Shown here: positions 36,448-46,173 of the stretch, one piece after another
Layout: each line of letters opens with the position of its first letter
How positions within the stretch are numbered: the first letter of the stretch is position 1
Origin: Cryptomeria japonica
Taxonomy: Eukaryota; Streptophyta; Pinopsida; Cupressales; Cupressaceae
NCBI RefSeq assembly: GCF_030272615.1
Contig: NC_081415.1
Span: forward strand, 418,958,757-419,022,756
Length of the DNA: 64,000 bases
Direction: 5' to 3'
Position numbers and translations under genes: made by a program
The notes under the pieces: model-generated
What the model saw: the letters and a program-made list of their open reading frames with translations, nothing else
What the model was told of the DNA's origin: nothing
Database searches by the model: none

Positions 36448-36492
36448 TTTGCCCCTCTTTGAGACGGTGCGGTTTATCGCGTCGTTTCAAAG
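36448..36492 (-). other. Young Tat polypurine tract and adjacent 36-nt hairpin
   Basis: TTTGCCCCT (36448-36456) is the polypurine tract complement. The 36-nt inverted repeat at 36457-36492 pairs at all sixteen positions 1-16 with 36-21, counting G-T pairs. Its first arm starts CTTTGA and its last ends TCAAAG. This is the best-paired of the four copies. Confidence 0.75.
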
Positions 36493-36555
36493 AAAGAAAA
36501 ATAGGTGTGAAGAAATGCCCCATAAAATGTAAATTTAATGGGTGGTATGCCCCCT

Positions 36556-36600
36556 CGAGAGATGGGCCGAATTTTTTTTGAAAAATCGGGCAGTCTCTCG
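36556..36600 (-). other. Young Tat second inverted repeat
   Basis: CGAGAGA (36556-36562) pairs with TCTCTCG (36594-36600), and CCGA (36567-36570) with TCGG (36586-36589), leaving a short internal loop and a T/A-rich apical part that can also pair. It is preceded by TATGCCCCCT. Confidence 0.65.
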
Positions 36601-38868
36601 AAAAAGAATGAAAAGTGGAGGGGATGTAGAATAGAAGAAATTAGAACTAATGATGAAAGAATGGGAGAAAATGGAGTGAATATGAAGAAACAACAAGCCA
36701 GCGAGTACCCTGAGGTCATGCAAGAGATACATAGCAGATGTAGTGTGGGGTTTGGATTGATGCTATACAATTGATCAAAATTGTTTGGACAATCTGGTGC
36801 AATTGGTTTAATTGCCCCGGTCAAGTCAAAGCGTGACAGTTGATGTCAGTTGGTCACTTGGACATGATAAAGTCTGAGTAAGTGAATCAAAGTGACCTGA
36901 TGTGACTTAGACAATTGATGTAATTGCCCCGATGAAGTCAAGGTATATGAAGCAAAATACTCTTTTGAGACATAGACAATTGATGTAATTGTCTGTTAGA
37001 TTGTGTTTGATTGGTTGATCAATTGATAGTGTGTGCGTGGGATGGATGATTGTGGTGAATCATAGCAGCCCCGTTGAGACTAGGTCATTATGATAAATGT
37101 CTGATGTAGTCTAGGATTACCATGATCGATTACCTATTGAGACCTGAAGATACTTGATCAGAGTATCTGTTGATAGTCTAGGTGTGTGGGAGTTGATGTA
37201 TCTGTGTAGACAGAGTAACTGGCTTGATTATGTGGATGAATGAGGATGGGAAACACAATCCCTCCTATTAGAGATGGATGGTGATGAACGTGGCTTGATT
37301 GGGTTGATGGGAAATGATGAAGGATATGTGATGTTGATTATTGAGATGGGGAGGGTTGGGGGGGTTCGATGTTAGAAGAAATGGAGGACCTATGACTCAT
37401 TCCTATGGAAGAAGAGGAAAATAGAGTATGCATTATTATGACTATGTATGCATGATATGCAGCTATTATGAATGTATGGATGGGTGGAATGCAATGGAAT
37501 GCAGTATATACAGATGAGATGGAATGACGATCCATAGTGCTTTATTTTCATCATTGAGCTTTAAAATGTTGGAAGAGAATACAAGCATCTTGACATAATG
37601 ATTCAAGATGACCAGAGTATTTCTTACATGGATTTGATATAGCAAGTTAATACAAGCAACTTGATATAATGGATCAAGTTGACCTGAGTATTCTTGCGGA
37701 ACAGACAAGGATTATCTCCGTTCATGCATGACTTGGATCATCCTCCTTGATCTTAGGCTGATCATATCCTGAGACAAGTGCATACCATACTAAGAGATAA
37801 AACCTTTATCCAAATTGGATGAGGAGGAACCAAAGAATGAGCAGTGTACCTGCAAACAAACAGTATATACATAAAGAATAAAGAATAAGGATCCTTGGTA
37901 ATGGTTCATGCCCATATGGTCGAGGTATACGCTGTAGTCAGCAAGCCGTAGTGATCCATGACTGCATTTGGCATAAGATCACGTAGCTCAATGAACTTCC
38001 CACGTAGACACCATTAGTACATGCCCCAGAACTTCATCGGAAGTAATGCGCAAATGATACAAAACAATGCTGAAAGATCCCGATACAGATAAACAAATGA
38101 TTGTACTCATAAATCAACGAAGTATTTGATAGCTTAACATAATTTTCTTGTCAAAGAAAATGTCATCTTGTCTTTGTTTTGATAAGGAAGGATGCATCCT
38201 TGTTTAAGACAGTTTGGATTGTTGATGTTGATTGTGTTGGTCGAGTGATAAGTGGTCATTTGTGTGAGTATTTTGTATCTGATCGGATGAATATGTACAA
38301 GGTGTTGTCATGTTTTTTGGCTGATTTTCGATGTTTTTGGATTTTGTGTAATAGTTTTTGAATGTTTGTGGATTTTGTGAGTCATTTTTGAATGTTTTTG
38401 ATATTTTCTGGGACATTTTTGAATGTTTTTGATATTTTTGATGATTGCCTGAATGAAGAGCGTAATGACACATAAGACAATGTAGAATCCACTTCCATCA
38501 ATAGGTTAAGGGTATTGCCCCCAGTTTTTAGACCTGACTATGAAAAGGTGGGATGCTAGACGCATGGAGTACTTTCTTAATGATAGATGAATAACAAGCC
38601 ATGGCTTTGGATGGATGGATGTATGTATGAAGTAAATGTGATCGCAACAAGTCTAAAAAGATAATGGAGCCATAGCCCTTACGAGTGGCACCTATTTGCC
38701 AGGTTTTCACCATCGCACTTACCCAAGGTGCCACCGGAGTGGTTGTTCACCGTTTGGATGCATGATTTTTCTTTACTTTTTTTGAATGTTTTTGTATTTT
38801 CTTTAGGACATTTTCTGAATGTTTTTGATATTTTCTGATATGTAGGGGAGCCTGATGCTTTGTATACC
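36601..38868. other. 3' spacer of young Tat element, no antisense ORF
   Basis: About 2.3 kb between the second inverted repeat and the end of integrase. It includes GACAATTGATGTAATTG-like repeats (36780-37000), the conserved family block starting CATCATTGAGC (37546), TGAATGTTTTTGATATTTT repeats (38340-38450 and again 38780-38840) and GCCAGGTTTTCACCATCGC (38697). No PMD sequence is found where A and B carry it. Short frames here are not supported. Confidence 0.6.
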
Positions 38869-40281
38869 TTAGGTATAAAACCGTTTGAGGTGCATGCTAT
38901 TGATTGGATCTGCGAGCGGTTCTCCGTCTGATGTAGCCAACTGATATGCCCCGGACCCGAATACAGCAGTGACAACATATGGGCCCAACCAGTTTGATTC
39001 AAACTTGCCTTGATGTTCTTTGTTTGGTTGGTTGCGAGGATTTTCTCGAAGAACAAGATCACCTACCTCAAATGTACGAGATCTAACTCGGTGATTGTAG
39101 CTTCTACTCATGCGCTGCTGATAGGCTTTGAGGTGATTGTATGCAGCTTGTCGCTTCTCATCTAGTAACTCTAAGTCCTGAAGACGAGATACTCTGTATG
39201 CTTCATCATCAATGAGATTGTGCAAGGAAACCCGTAGTGACGGTATCTCGACCTCAATAGGGAAGATAGCTTCTGCACCATAGACCAATGAATAAGGAGT
39301 TGCACCTGTAGGGGTTCGAATGCTAGTTCGATATGCCCATAATGCTGGATTCAATTGAACATGCCAATCACGACCGGCATCATTGACTGTCTTCTTTAGG
39401 ATTCTCAATATGTTTTTATTGGATGCTTCGGCCTGACCATTGCCTTGTGGGTAATAGGGAGTGGAAAAGCGGTGTTGGATATGAAATTTCTCACAAAGCT
39501 CACGGACATCCTGATTTTTGAAAGGAAGACCATTATCTGTGATGATGGAGATGGGTACACCATACCGGCAGATGATGTAGTTGAGGATGAATGAGGCGAT
39601 CTGCTTGCCGGTGACTTGGGTAAGTGGAACAGCTTCGATCCACTTGGTGAAATATTCGGTGGCGGTAATAATGAATTTATGGCCATTGGATGAAGATGGA
39701 TGGATTTTACCCACAAGGTCAAGGCCCCATTGACAAAAAGGCCATGGTGTTGTGATTGGTTGCAGTTCTTGTGCTGGTGCATGTATCAGGTCGCCATGAA
39801 CTTGACATTTCTTGCATTTTCTGACAAAGTAGTAGGAATCCTTTTCCATAGATGGCCAATAATATCCAGCTCGCAAGAGTTTCTTGGCGAGTGACAGACC
39901 ACTTGAATGAGTCCCGCAAATTCCTTCATGTACCTCTTCCAAAACCTTTGTTATCTCATCTTGTTCCAGACATCGAAGGAGAGTACCATCAAGACTACGT
40001 CGGTATAAGATTTCGGCAATAATGGTATATCGAGTAGTTTGGCGAATGAAGGTTTTTCGTTGGTTATTTGATTGGTTAGGAGGAAGGGTGTGATCACGGA
40101 GATAGGTGTGGAACTCACCATACCATGGGGATTCTAAACTGACAAGGCGACATATCATCTCGGATTTAGGGATATCATAAGCGGGGATCCAAAGCTGTTC
40201 TACCAAGAACTCGTAGCGTGTTGAATTCTGTGGAAGATCTAGTAGAGATGCGATGGTAGCCATGGCATCAGCAGCTCGATT
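38869..40281 (-). CDS. int: Young Tat integrase (pol C-terminal segment)
   Basis: This segment is open for 470 codons after an in-frame TAG at 40282-40284 and ends with TAA at 38869. The order is: end of the RNase H linker, then an H-x-n-H...C-x2-C zinc-binding region (HEGICGTH ... CKKC, about 39935-39800), then the catalytic triad: Asp in WGLDLVG (39718-39720), Asp in TDNG (39529-39540) and Glu in QGNGQAEAS (about 39425-39433). The C-terminal module has EVGDLVLRENP and NWLGPYV and ends MHLKRFYT. Integrase inserts the cDNA into chromosomes and makes the 5-bp target duplication. All catalytic residues are present, so this domain looks competent if the upstream stop were bypassed. A host-derived start is not expected, since it is normally made as part of the polyprotein. 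Confidence 0.92.
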   Translation of the reverse strand, partial: NRAADAMATIASLLDLPQNSTRYEFLVEQLWIPAYDIPKSEMICRLVSLESPWYGEFHTYLRDHTLPPNQSNNQRKTFIRQTTRYTIIAEILYRRSLDGTLLRCLEQDEITKVLEEVHEGICGTHSSGLSLAKKLLRAGYYWPSMEKDSYYFVRKCKKCQVHGDLIHAPAQELQPITTPWPFCQWGLDLVGKIHPSSSNGHKFIITATEYFTKWIEAVPLTQVTGKQIASFILNYIICRYGVPISIITDNGLPFKNQDVRELCEKFHIQHRFSTPYYPQGNGQAEASNKNILRILKKTVNDAGRDWHVQLNPALWAYRTSIRTPTGATPYSLVYGAEAIFPIEVEIPSLRVSLHNLIDDEAYRVSRLQDLELLDEKRQAAYNHLKAYQQRMSRSYNHRVRSRTFEVGDLVLRENPRNQPNKEHQGKFESNWLGPYVVTAVFGSGAYQLATSDGEPLADPINSMHLKRFYT

Positions 40282-41940
40282 CTAATCTCTTGGTATCTGC
40301 TCAAAAGTGATAGTAGTAAATGATGTCTTTAGATTGTCCACCATTTTCTTATATGGCATGAGTTTATCATCTTTGGTCTGATATTCATCTGTTGCTTGTC
40401 GAATGACTAGTTGGGAATCGCCATATACTTGTAGTTCTTGTAATTTCCATTGTACGGTTAACCTGAGTCCTGTGATCAAGGCCTCATACTCTGCTATGTT
40501 GTTTGTGCATGGAAATGTGAGCCTGTAAGACTTCGGGATGCTATCACCTTGAGGTGTGATAAACAGAATGCCTGCCCCTGAGCCGTGCCTAGTGTATGAA
40601 CCATCAAAATATAGTTTCCATGGTTGTACTTCTGTGATCATGAATATCTCTTCATCTGGAAAATTGGAAATGAGAGGATGATCACCTATGAGAGGTGCAT
40701 CAGCCAACTGATCTGCAATAACTTGACCTTTGATAGCTTTACGGTCCACGTACTCAATGTCAAATTCACTTAGAATCATTACCCATTTGGCCAAGCGACC
40801 TGTCAATGCTGCTTTGCTGAGTAAGTACTTGAGTGGATCAATCTTTGCGATGAGTTGTACCTTGTGTGTCAACAGATAGTGTCGCAATTTAGTGGCTGCT
40901 AAGATTACTGCTAGGCAAGCTCGCTCAATAGGTGTGTAATTGAGTTCATAGCCAACCAGTGTGCGAGAGATGTAGTATACAACACACTCTTTACCTTCTG
41001 CATTATGTTGTGCCAGTAATACACCTAATGCTGTACTTGTTGCTGAGATATAAAGTAACAATGGTCTACTTGGATCTGGTGGCATCAACAATGGTGGATT
41101 CATGAGATAGTCTTTAAGCGTCTGAAATGCTTGTTGGCATCTGTCATCCCACTGAAAGCGGATGTTCTTGGGTAGCAGGTGTGTGAATGGGTGACACTTA
41201 TCAGCCAATTGTGCAATGAATCTGCGGATAGATTGAAGCCGTCCTTGTAGTGTTCTTAGCTGACTGATATTCTTTGGAGGTGGCATGTCCATGATTGCCT
41301 TAACCTTTGCTGGATCGACCTCAATACCTTTGCTTGAGACAATGTATCCTAGAAGCTTCCCGGAGGTCACTCCAAAGACACATTTCTTTGGGTTGAGTCG
41401 AACATGGTATTGTTCCAGTCTATCAAAGATTTGATCTAAGATGTGAAGATGTCCTTCTCTAGTAAGTGATTTTGCTAGTAAATCATCCACATAATCTTCC
41501 ATCATAGTATGCATCATGTCATGGAAGATGGTGGTCATTGCTCTTTGATAGGTTGCTCCTGCATTCTTTAGACCGAAAGGCATTACATTCCAACAGTATG
41601 TGCCCCATGGACATGTGAAGGCTGTCTTATGTTGGTCCTCTGGTGCAATCTTTATTTGATTGTATCCTGAAAAGCCATCCATGAGTGAAAGCATGGCATG
41701 TCCTGCTGTCAAATCTACTATGATGTCAATATTTGGTAGAGGGAAGTCATCCTTAGGACATGCTTTATTTAGATCTCTGAAGTCTGTACAAATGCGGATG
41801 CCCCCTTTTGGTTTGCCAACTGGCACAATATTGGAGATCCATTCTGCATAATCAATTGGTCTAATGAAACCAACATCCAGGAGTTTCTTGAGTTCTGTTT
41901 TGACTAGCACGGCAATCTGAGGATGCATCTTATGAAGCTT
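40282..41940 (-). CDS. rt-rnh: Young Tat reverse transcriptase, RNase H and archaeal-type RNase H
   Basis: An open segment of 552 codons between TAG at 41941-41943 and TAG at 40282-40284. RT has the FPLPNIDIIVDL and SLMDGFSGYNQI blocks and the catalytic YVDD (complement of 41482-41493), ending near the LQGRLQSIRRFIAQLADKCHP block. The Ty3-type RNase H follows (LYISATSTALGVLLAQ, ERACLAVILA), its first acidic residue apparently replaced. The second RNase H keeps its acidic residues: FDGS (about 40598-40611), EYEALI (40473-40494) and GDSQLV (40411-40422). It is the extra archaeal-type domain characteristic of Tat elements. The stop at 41941 replaces a Gln codon present in the A and B copies (PVKQ-x-LR), a C-to-T change. 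The stop at 40282 lies between this RNase H and integrase. Confidence 0.92.
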   Translation of the reverse strand, partial: KLHKMHPQIAVLVKTELKKLLDVGFIRPIDYAEWISNIVPVGKPKGGIRICTDFRDLNKACPKDDFPLPNIDIIVDLTAGHAMLSLMDGFSGYNQIKIAPEDQHKTAFTCPWGTYCWNVMPFGLKNAGATYQRAMTTIFHDMMHTMMEDYVDDLLAKSLTREGHLHILDQIFDRLEQYHVRLNPKKCVFGVTSGKLLGYIVSSKGIEVDPAKVKAIMDMPPPKNISQLRTLQGRLQSIRRFIAQLADKCHPFTHLLPKNIRFQWDDRCQQAFQTLKDYLMNPPLLMPPDPSRPLLLYISATSTALGVLLAQHNAEGKECVVYYISRTLVGYELNYTPIERACLAVILAATKLRHYLLTHKVQLIAKIDPLKYLLSKAALTGRLAKWVMILSEFDIEYVDRKAIKGQVIADQLADAPLIGDHPLISNFPDEEIFMITEVQPWKLYFDGSYTRHGSGAGILFITPQGDSIPKSYRLTFPCTNNIAEYEALITGLRLTVQWKLQELQVYGDSQLVIRQATDEYQTKDDKLMPYKKMVDNLKTSFTTITFEQIPRD

Positions 41941-44900
41941 CTACTTGATAGGTTTGGCTCCTTTTGCTACTGTGAGATGATGCATGACTAAATCAGGATC
42001 AAGCCCAGGCATGTCTGCATATGACCATGCAAAGTTGATCTGACACTGTTGGAAGAACTCTATAAATTGAGGTTGTTCCTCTGGAGTGAGAAGAGATGCC
42101 AGATGTATGATATGAGGGTTTTCAGGAGTCCCCACATTGTATTCTTTAGTCTCCTCAATGAGAATCGTCGATCGTTCCTGTTGTGTACTAGCAGGGAGAA
42201 TGTCAAACCCTTCATCCTCAAGTGCCTCAGAGAGGTTTTCACCATTGGATACGCTCTTTCTTTTTACTTTTGTTGGATCAAACAGTGCCACAGTGTGGTT
42301 TTCACTGGAAGATCCATGTTTTAATGTTATATTTTTGCAGCTGAAGGGTTTGGCATCCGCCCCGAAGTATGCTGCGCTATTAAGTTCAATGGCGAATCCA
42401 GCTTTGTGATCCCCGCTTGGTAGATTATCCCTTAATTCCAAAAAGTCAATGATAGCCTCATCGTTTTGGAAGAGGTCAAGACATGGGGGATTTGGTTGAT
42501 TCCATTCGATGAGTTCAGGGTGGATAATGGGCATTACTTCATCGATTAAGTTAAGTGCAGGAGATGTATCAGTGAGGGTTAAGACAGTGTGGTGAAGGTC
42601 GTTGATGGTACTCTCCCTATCAGAATCCGGTGTAGGATGAGATGTAGGGTCTGTGGAAGATGTTTCCAGCTCAGGTACCCAAGTGGTCTTTATTTGTGCT
42701 TCTCCGTAAACAGGAATGTCTTTGCGTGGCGGAGGTGGTGACGTGTCTTCCTCATCTGAAGTGTTAAGTTGTACAGAATCAAATTCCCACTCATGTGAGT
42801 CGATCTCTGAATCACTTTCCAGCATCCGATTGCTATACCATACTGGGATGTCGCTGGAGTTGAATACTGCAGGTGTGATTGGTTTATGTACCTTTGAGGT
42901 GATCGGTGCTACAGGAACTGTGATGGGGTTTAAAGGTTTTGTCACTAGAAGTATCGACAGTGTTGATTTAGTGGCTTCTATTGGAACGGTTGGTGCCATA
43001 GATGCTGCTACGGGTTCCAATATAGTTGCTGCTATGAATGGTTTTATTGATGTGATGACTGCTGTGGATGGGATTACTAGTTCGATTGGTGGGATTTTTG
43101 GCACTGATGACGGTTGTGGTGGGTTTGTGAGCCTCGATGGGGCAGTGACAATATTGCTTGATGGTGCTTTGATTATGAAAGGTGTCCTCTTTACAGTAGG
43201 TGGGCAAAATGGTTTGCTAGGTTTTCCTTTAAATCTGAGTTTAGGAAGGATCTCTTTTTCAAAGCCTAGGCCTGTATTACCTTTGGGCTTGAACTCTGGC
43301 AGCAGCGGTTCATGTCGTCCTTGTTTGCAGTATCCCAAAGAACTCTGACCATCATATCCCATTCTTTGCATAATGAGGAGGCCTTTGCCATATTGTTCCG
43401 TAGGAAGTGTAACTCGCGGTATGTCAGTGGTGATGGGATCCTTATAGATCCAGTCCGCTAGGTCCTCATCTTGTGTTTCTTCCTCTTGACTCTTTCCAAG
43501 GATGAAAGGTGTTAAGGCACATGCTGGCGTGATTAGTGGTTGCTGGAGCAACTGCTGTGGTTTACCATGTGTTCTAGGAGAAGTGGGCATTTGTCCCACA
43601 TAAAAGAGCTGACTCAAGTTGTATTCTCCAGGACTTTCCTCTGCGACTTTCATCTTAAGCTTTTCTTGCTTGGGTATAGGAGTGTTTGAACAGGCAAGAG
43701 AGGCGGGATTTACATATGATGTGGAGGAAATGGCTTCCCTATTATTAGGAACAGTAATCTCTGGTTGATGGCTGATATTATGGCAAAAAGCAAAAGGATT
43801 TGCATCACCCAGGATTGTGATCTCTGCACCATTATGTGGGAACTTGATACATTGATGGTAGGTAGATGGCACAGCTTGCATGGCATGTATCCAAGGTCTC
43901 CCTAATAATAGATTATATGGTAGAGGAAGGTCCAAAACCTGACAAATTATGTGCTTTACCACAGGGCCAACCCGGATTGGTAGTACCACAGCTCCTTTGG
44001 ATGAACGCTCTGCATCATCATAGGCCTTGATGGTGATCTTCTTGCGAGGATCCACTCATTCTATTGCATATCCCAATGCTGTGACCAACTGTAGTGTACA
44101 AATGTTTAGGCCTGCTCCATTATCAATCAAGACTCGCTTGATCCTGTGTTGGTTGACAAAGCCTTCAATGTGTAGCGAAGCATTATGAGGTTGTTGGAAA
44201 GAAGAGTTGTCACTTTCAGAAAAAGTGAGACAAGGTGATGACTTTAGATTTCCAACCATAGCTTGAAATTGGTCCGTATTTAGATTTGCGGGGACTGACG
44301 CTTCTTGGAGTGCGTGATCCAAGATAGTTTTATGAGATGGTGATAGGCGTAATAGCTCTAAAATGGAAATGAGCGCAGGCGTTTTATCTAATTGTTCCAC
44401 AAGATTGTACTGCTTTGGGATGGAGGTGGTGCCTTGTGGAGCTGCCTTGATGGTAACTTTGCCGCGACGCGTAACAACATTGCAATTTGAGGTGGGATTT
44501 TTGAAGGTTATGGTTGCAATTTGTTCACTGGCATCATATAGGTGATTGACAGTGTAATTATACGCAGCTTGCGTATAATCAGTGGTATCAGGACCTCGTC
44601 TGGACGTCGAAGGACCCCTTTGATCTTGCGATGGAAGTGGATTCTTGAACATCTGATGATCATTATTGGTTGTTTTTGGGTCATGCCCTTCAATTTCAAT
44701 TTCTCCTCGGTCAATAAGATCCTGAATGAGATCTTTCAATCGGTGACAATTACTTGTCTTGTGTCCTCTTCCTTGATGGAACTCACAATGTTCAGTATCC
44801 TTCCACCATGTTGGTTTGACTTGGGGCTCATAATTTGATAACTTAGGTAGAGTGATCAAATTCTGAGAAATAAGTTGTCGCATCACCGTTTCAATGGGTT

Positions 44901-45102
44901 CCCCTAAGGGAGTGTATGTGCGTTTTTGTTTTTTCTGACGAGGTCTAGGTTCATCATGAGATGTGATGCGACCTTGATTAGGAGGAACATTTGTGTTATT
45001 CTGAGGTGGAGGATTTTGTCCTGCAAACCGAACCACAGGTTGTGCATTTTGGATAGTTCGAGCATCCACAACCCCATTGTTGACGATATTTTTATTCTTG
45101 TT
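41941..45102 (-). CDS. pr: Young Tat gag C-terminus, protease and G-patch-like linker
   Basis: The segment continues the gag frame after TAG at 45103-45105. It starts with a zinc-knuckle variant of the C-x2-H-x4-H-x4-C type (CEFHQGRGHKTSNC, near 44750), then the aspartic-protease site LIDNGAGLNI (Asp-Asn at 44119-44124). A TGA at 44056-44058 falls inside the protease, which resumes with VDPRKKIT and ends with LLGRPWIHAMQAVPSTYH (about 43860). A G-patch-like stretch (MGYDGQSSLGYCKQGRHEP) lies near 43340, followed by a long Pro/Thr/Ile-rich linker (about 43250-42500), absent from ordinary Ty3 elements but typical of Tat. The segment ends at TAG 41941. The protease would cut the polyprotein. In this copy the stop truncates it. 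Confidence 0.88.
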
Positions 45103-46173
45103 CTAGAAGTTTGGTTTATCACTATTGAAGCGCGGGCGAGGACCATCTTTTGGTTCATTAAAGATTTTGATGAGTCCTTTTTTGATGAGTGCCCTTTCAC
45201 ATTTTATACCTTTGGTGATCATATCGTTAAAAGAATCTGTATCTTTGACATCCAGGTGAAATTCCATTTCTTCGTTTAAGTTGGAAATGAAAATTTCCAC
45301 TAGTTCTCGTTCAGGTAACTGAAGAGAACGTCTGCTAGACATTTGGCGCCATCGTTGCAGGAATACTGAGAATAGTTCACCTGGTTTTTGTTTGGTGTTG
45401 CATAGATCAGCCATGGTGATGTCGCGTTCAATATTATAAGAGTAATGTGATAGGAACTTCTGGATGAGTTCCTCAAATGTTCTAATGCCACCTGGTAGTC
45501 GGGAAAACCATGATGTGGTTGTTCCTCCCAAGCTTTGGGGAAAAAGGCGCATTAAGTATGTGTCTTCATATGCAACTTCGAGACAAGCGGAATGAAATTC
45601 TCGGACATGATCGCGGGGATCTCCCTTTCCTCTATATTTTTCAAATTTAGGTGTTTCGAACCCACGTGGAAAAGGTGGCATATAAAGATTCCTATCAAAC
45701 GGATAGGGACAGATGTCGTTAAGTGAGAATTGATTGGTCTTAACACCACTATGAAGTTGTTGGGTGAGATTCTCAACTTGTTGCCGCAACATCTCCATTT
45801 CATTAGGAGGAGGAGGTGGTGGGTTACCTCGAGGGATGTTATATCTGATGGGATCTCTACGCCTTTCCTCCTCATGGCGACTTTGTCTTTCTGATGCTTG
45901 TCTTAATTGGGCAAGATCAAAGTCTGAGGGGAGTTTGGCTCCTTCTTGAGCGAGTTTTAAGAAGTGAGCATCTGCGTTGCTCCTTAGTATTTCATCAAAT
46001 AATCTGTTAAAATGAGGGTTATGCTGAACCCTTTCGATTGTTGAAGGAGTGGGTGTACTTGGGTTTTCATCATTCCCATTTCCTCCAAGTGCCTCTTGAA
46101 ATTCATTGAGGTTGTCCTCTTCTTCCTCAATTTCTATTTCTCGTTGCCTTGATCGTGATCGGGTTTGAGCCAT
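45103..46173 (-). CDS. gag: Young Tat gag
   Basis: The chosen start is ATG at 46173 (MAQTRSRSRQR), a better initiator than the upstream in-frame ATG at 46299, whose extension is low-complexity. The segment is open for 356 codons to TAG at 45103-45105. An acidic/coiled N-terminus and a poly-Pro stretch (near residue 120) are followed by the retrotransposon gag domain: PPFPRGFETPKFEKYRG, DHVREFH, W-x-SRLPGGIRTFEELIQKFLSHY, and LFSVFLQRWR. Gag forms the virus-like particle and packages RNA. The reading frame continues past the TAG into the zinc knuckle and protease without a shift. The TAG is therefore either a disabling mutation or a leaky gag-pol stop. A gag ending here would lack the zinc knuckle, which favours mutation. 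Confidence 0.9.
   Translation of the reverse strand: MAQTRSRSRQREIEIEEEEDNLNEFQEALGGNGNDENPSTPTPSTIERVQHNPHFNRLFDEILRSNADAHFLKLAQEGAKLPSDFDLAQLRQASERQSRHEEERRRDPIRYNIPRGNPPPPPPNEMEMLRQQVENLTQQLHSGVKTNQFSLNDICPYPFDRNLYMPPFPRGFETPKFEKYRGKGDPRDHVREFHSACLEVAYEDTYLMRLFPQSLGGTTTSWFSRLPGGIRTFEELIQKFLSHYSYNIERDITMADLCNTKQKPGELFSVFLQRWRQMSSRRSLQLPERELVEIFISNLNEEMEFHLDVKDTDSFNDMITKGIKCERALIKKGLIKIFNEPKDGPRPRFNSDKPNF

Noticed and set aside
42716-43348. Plus-strand open frame of 210 codons
   Set aside because: It lies opposite the Pro/Thr/Ile-rich linker of the young element's pol and has no recognisable domain; it is a shadow of the biased codon use on the minus strand.
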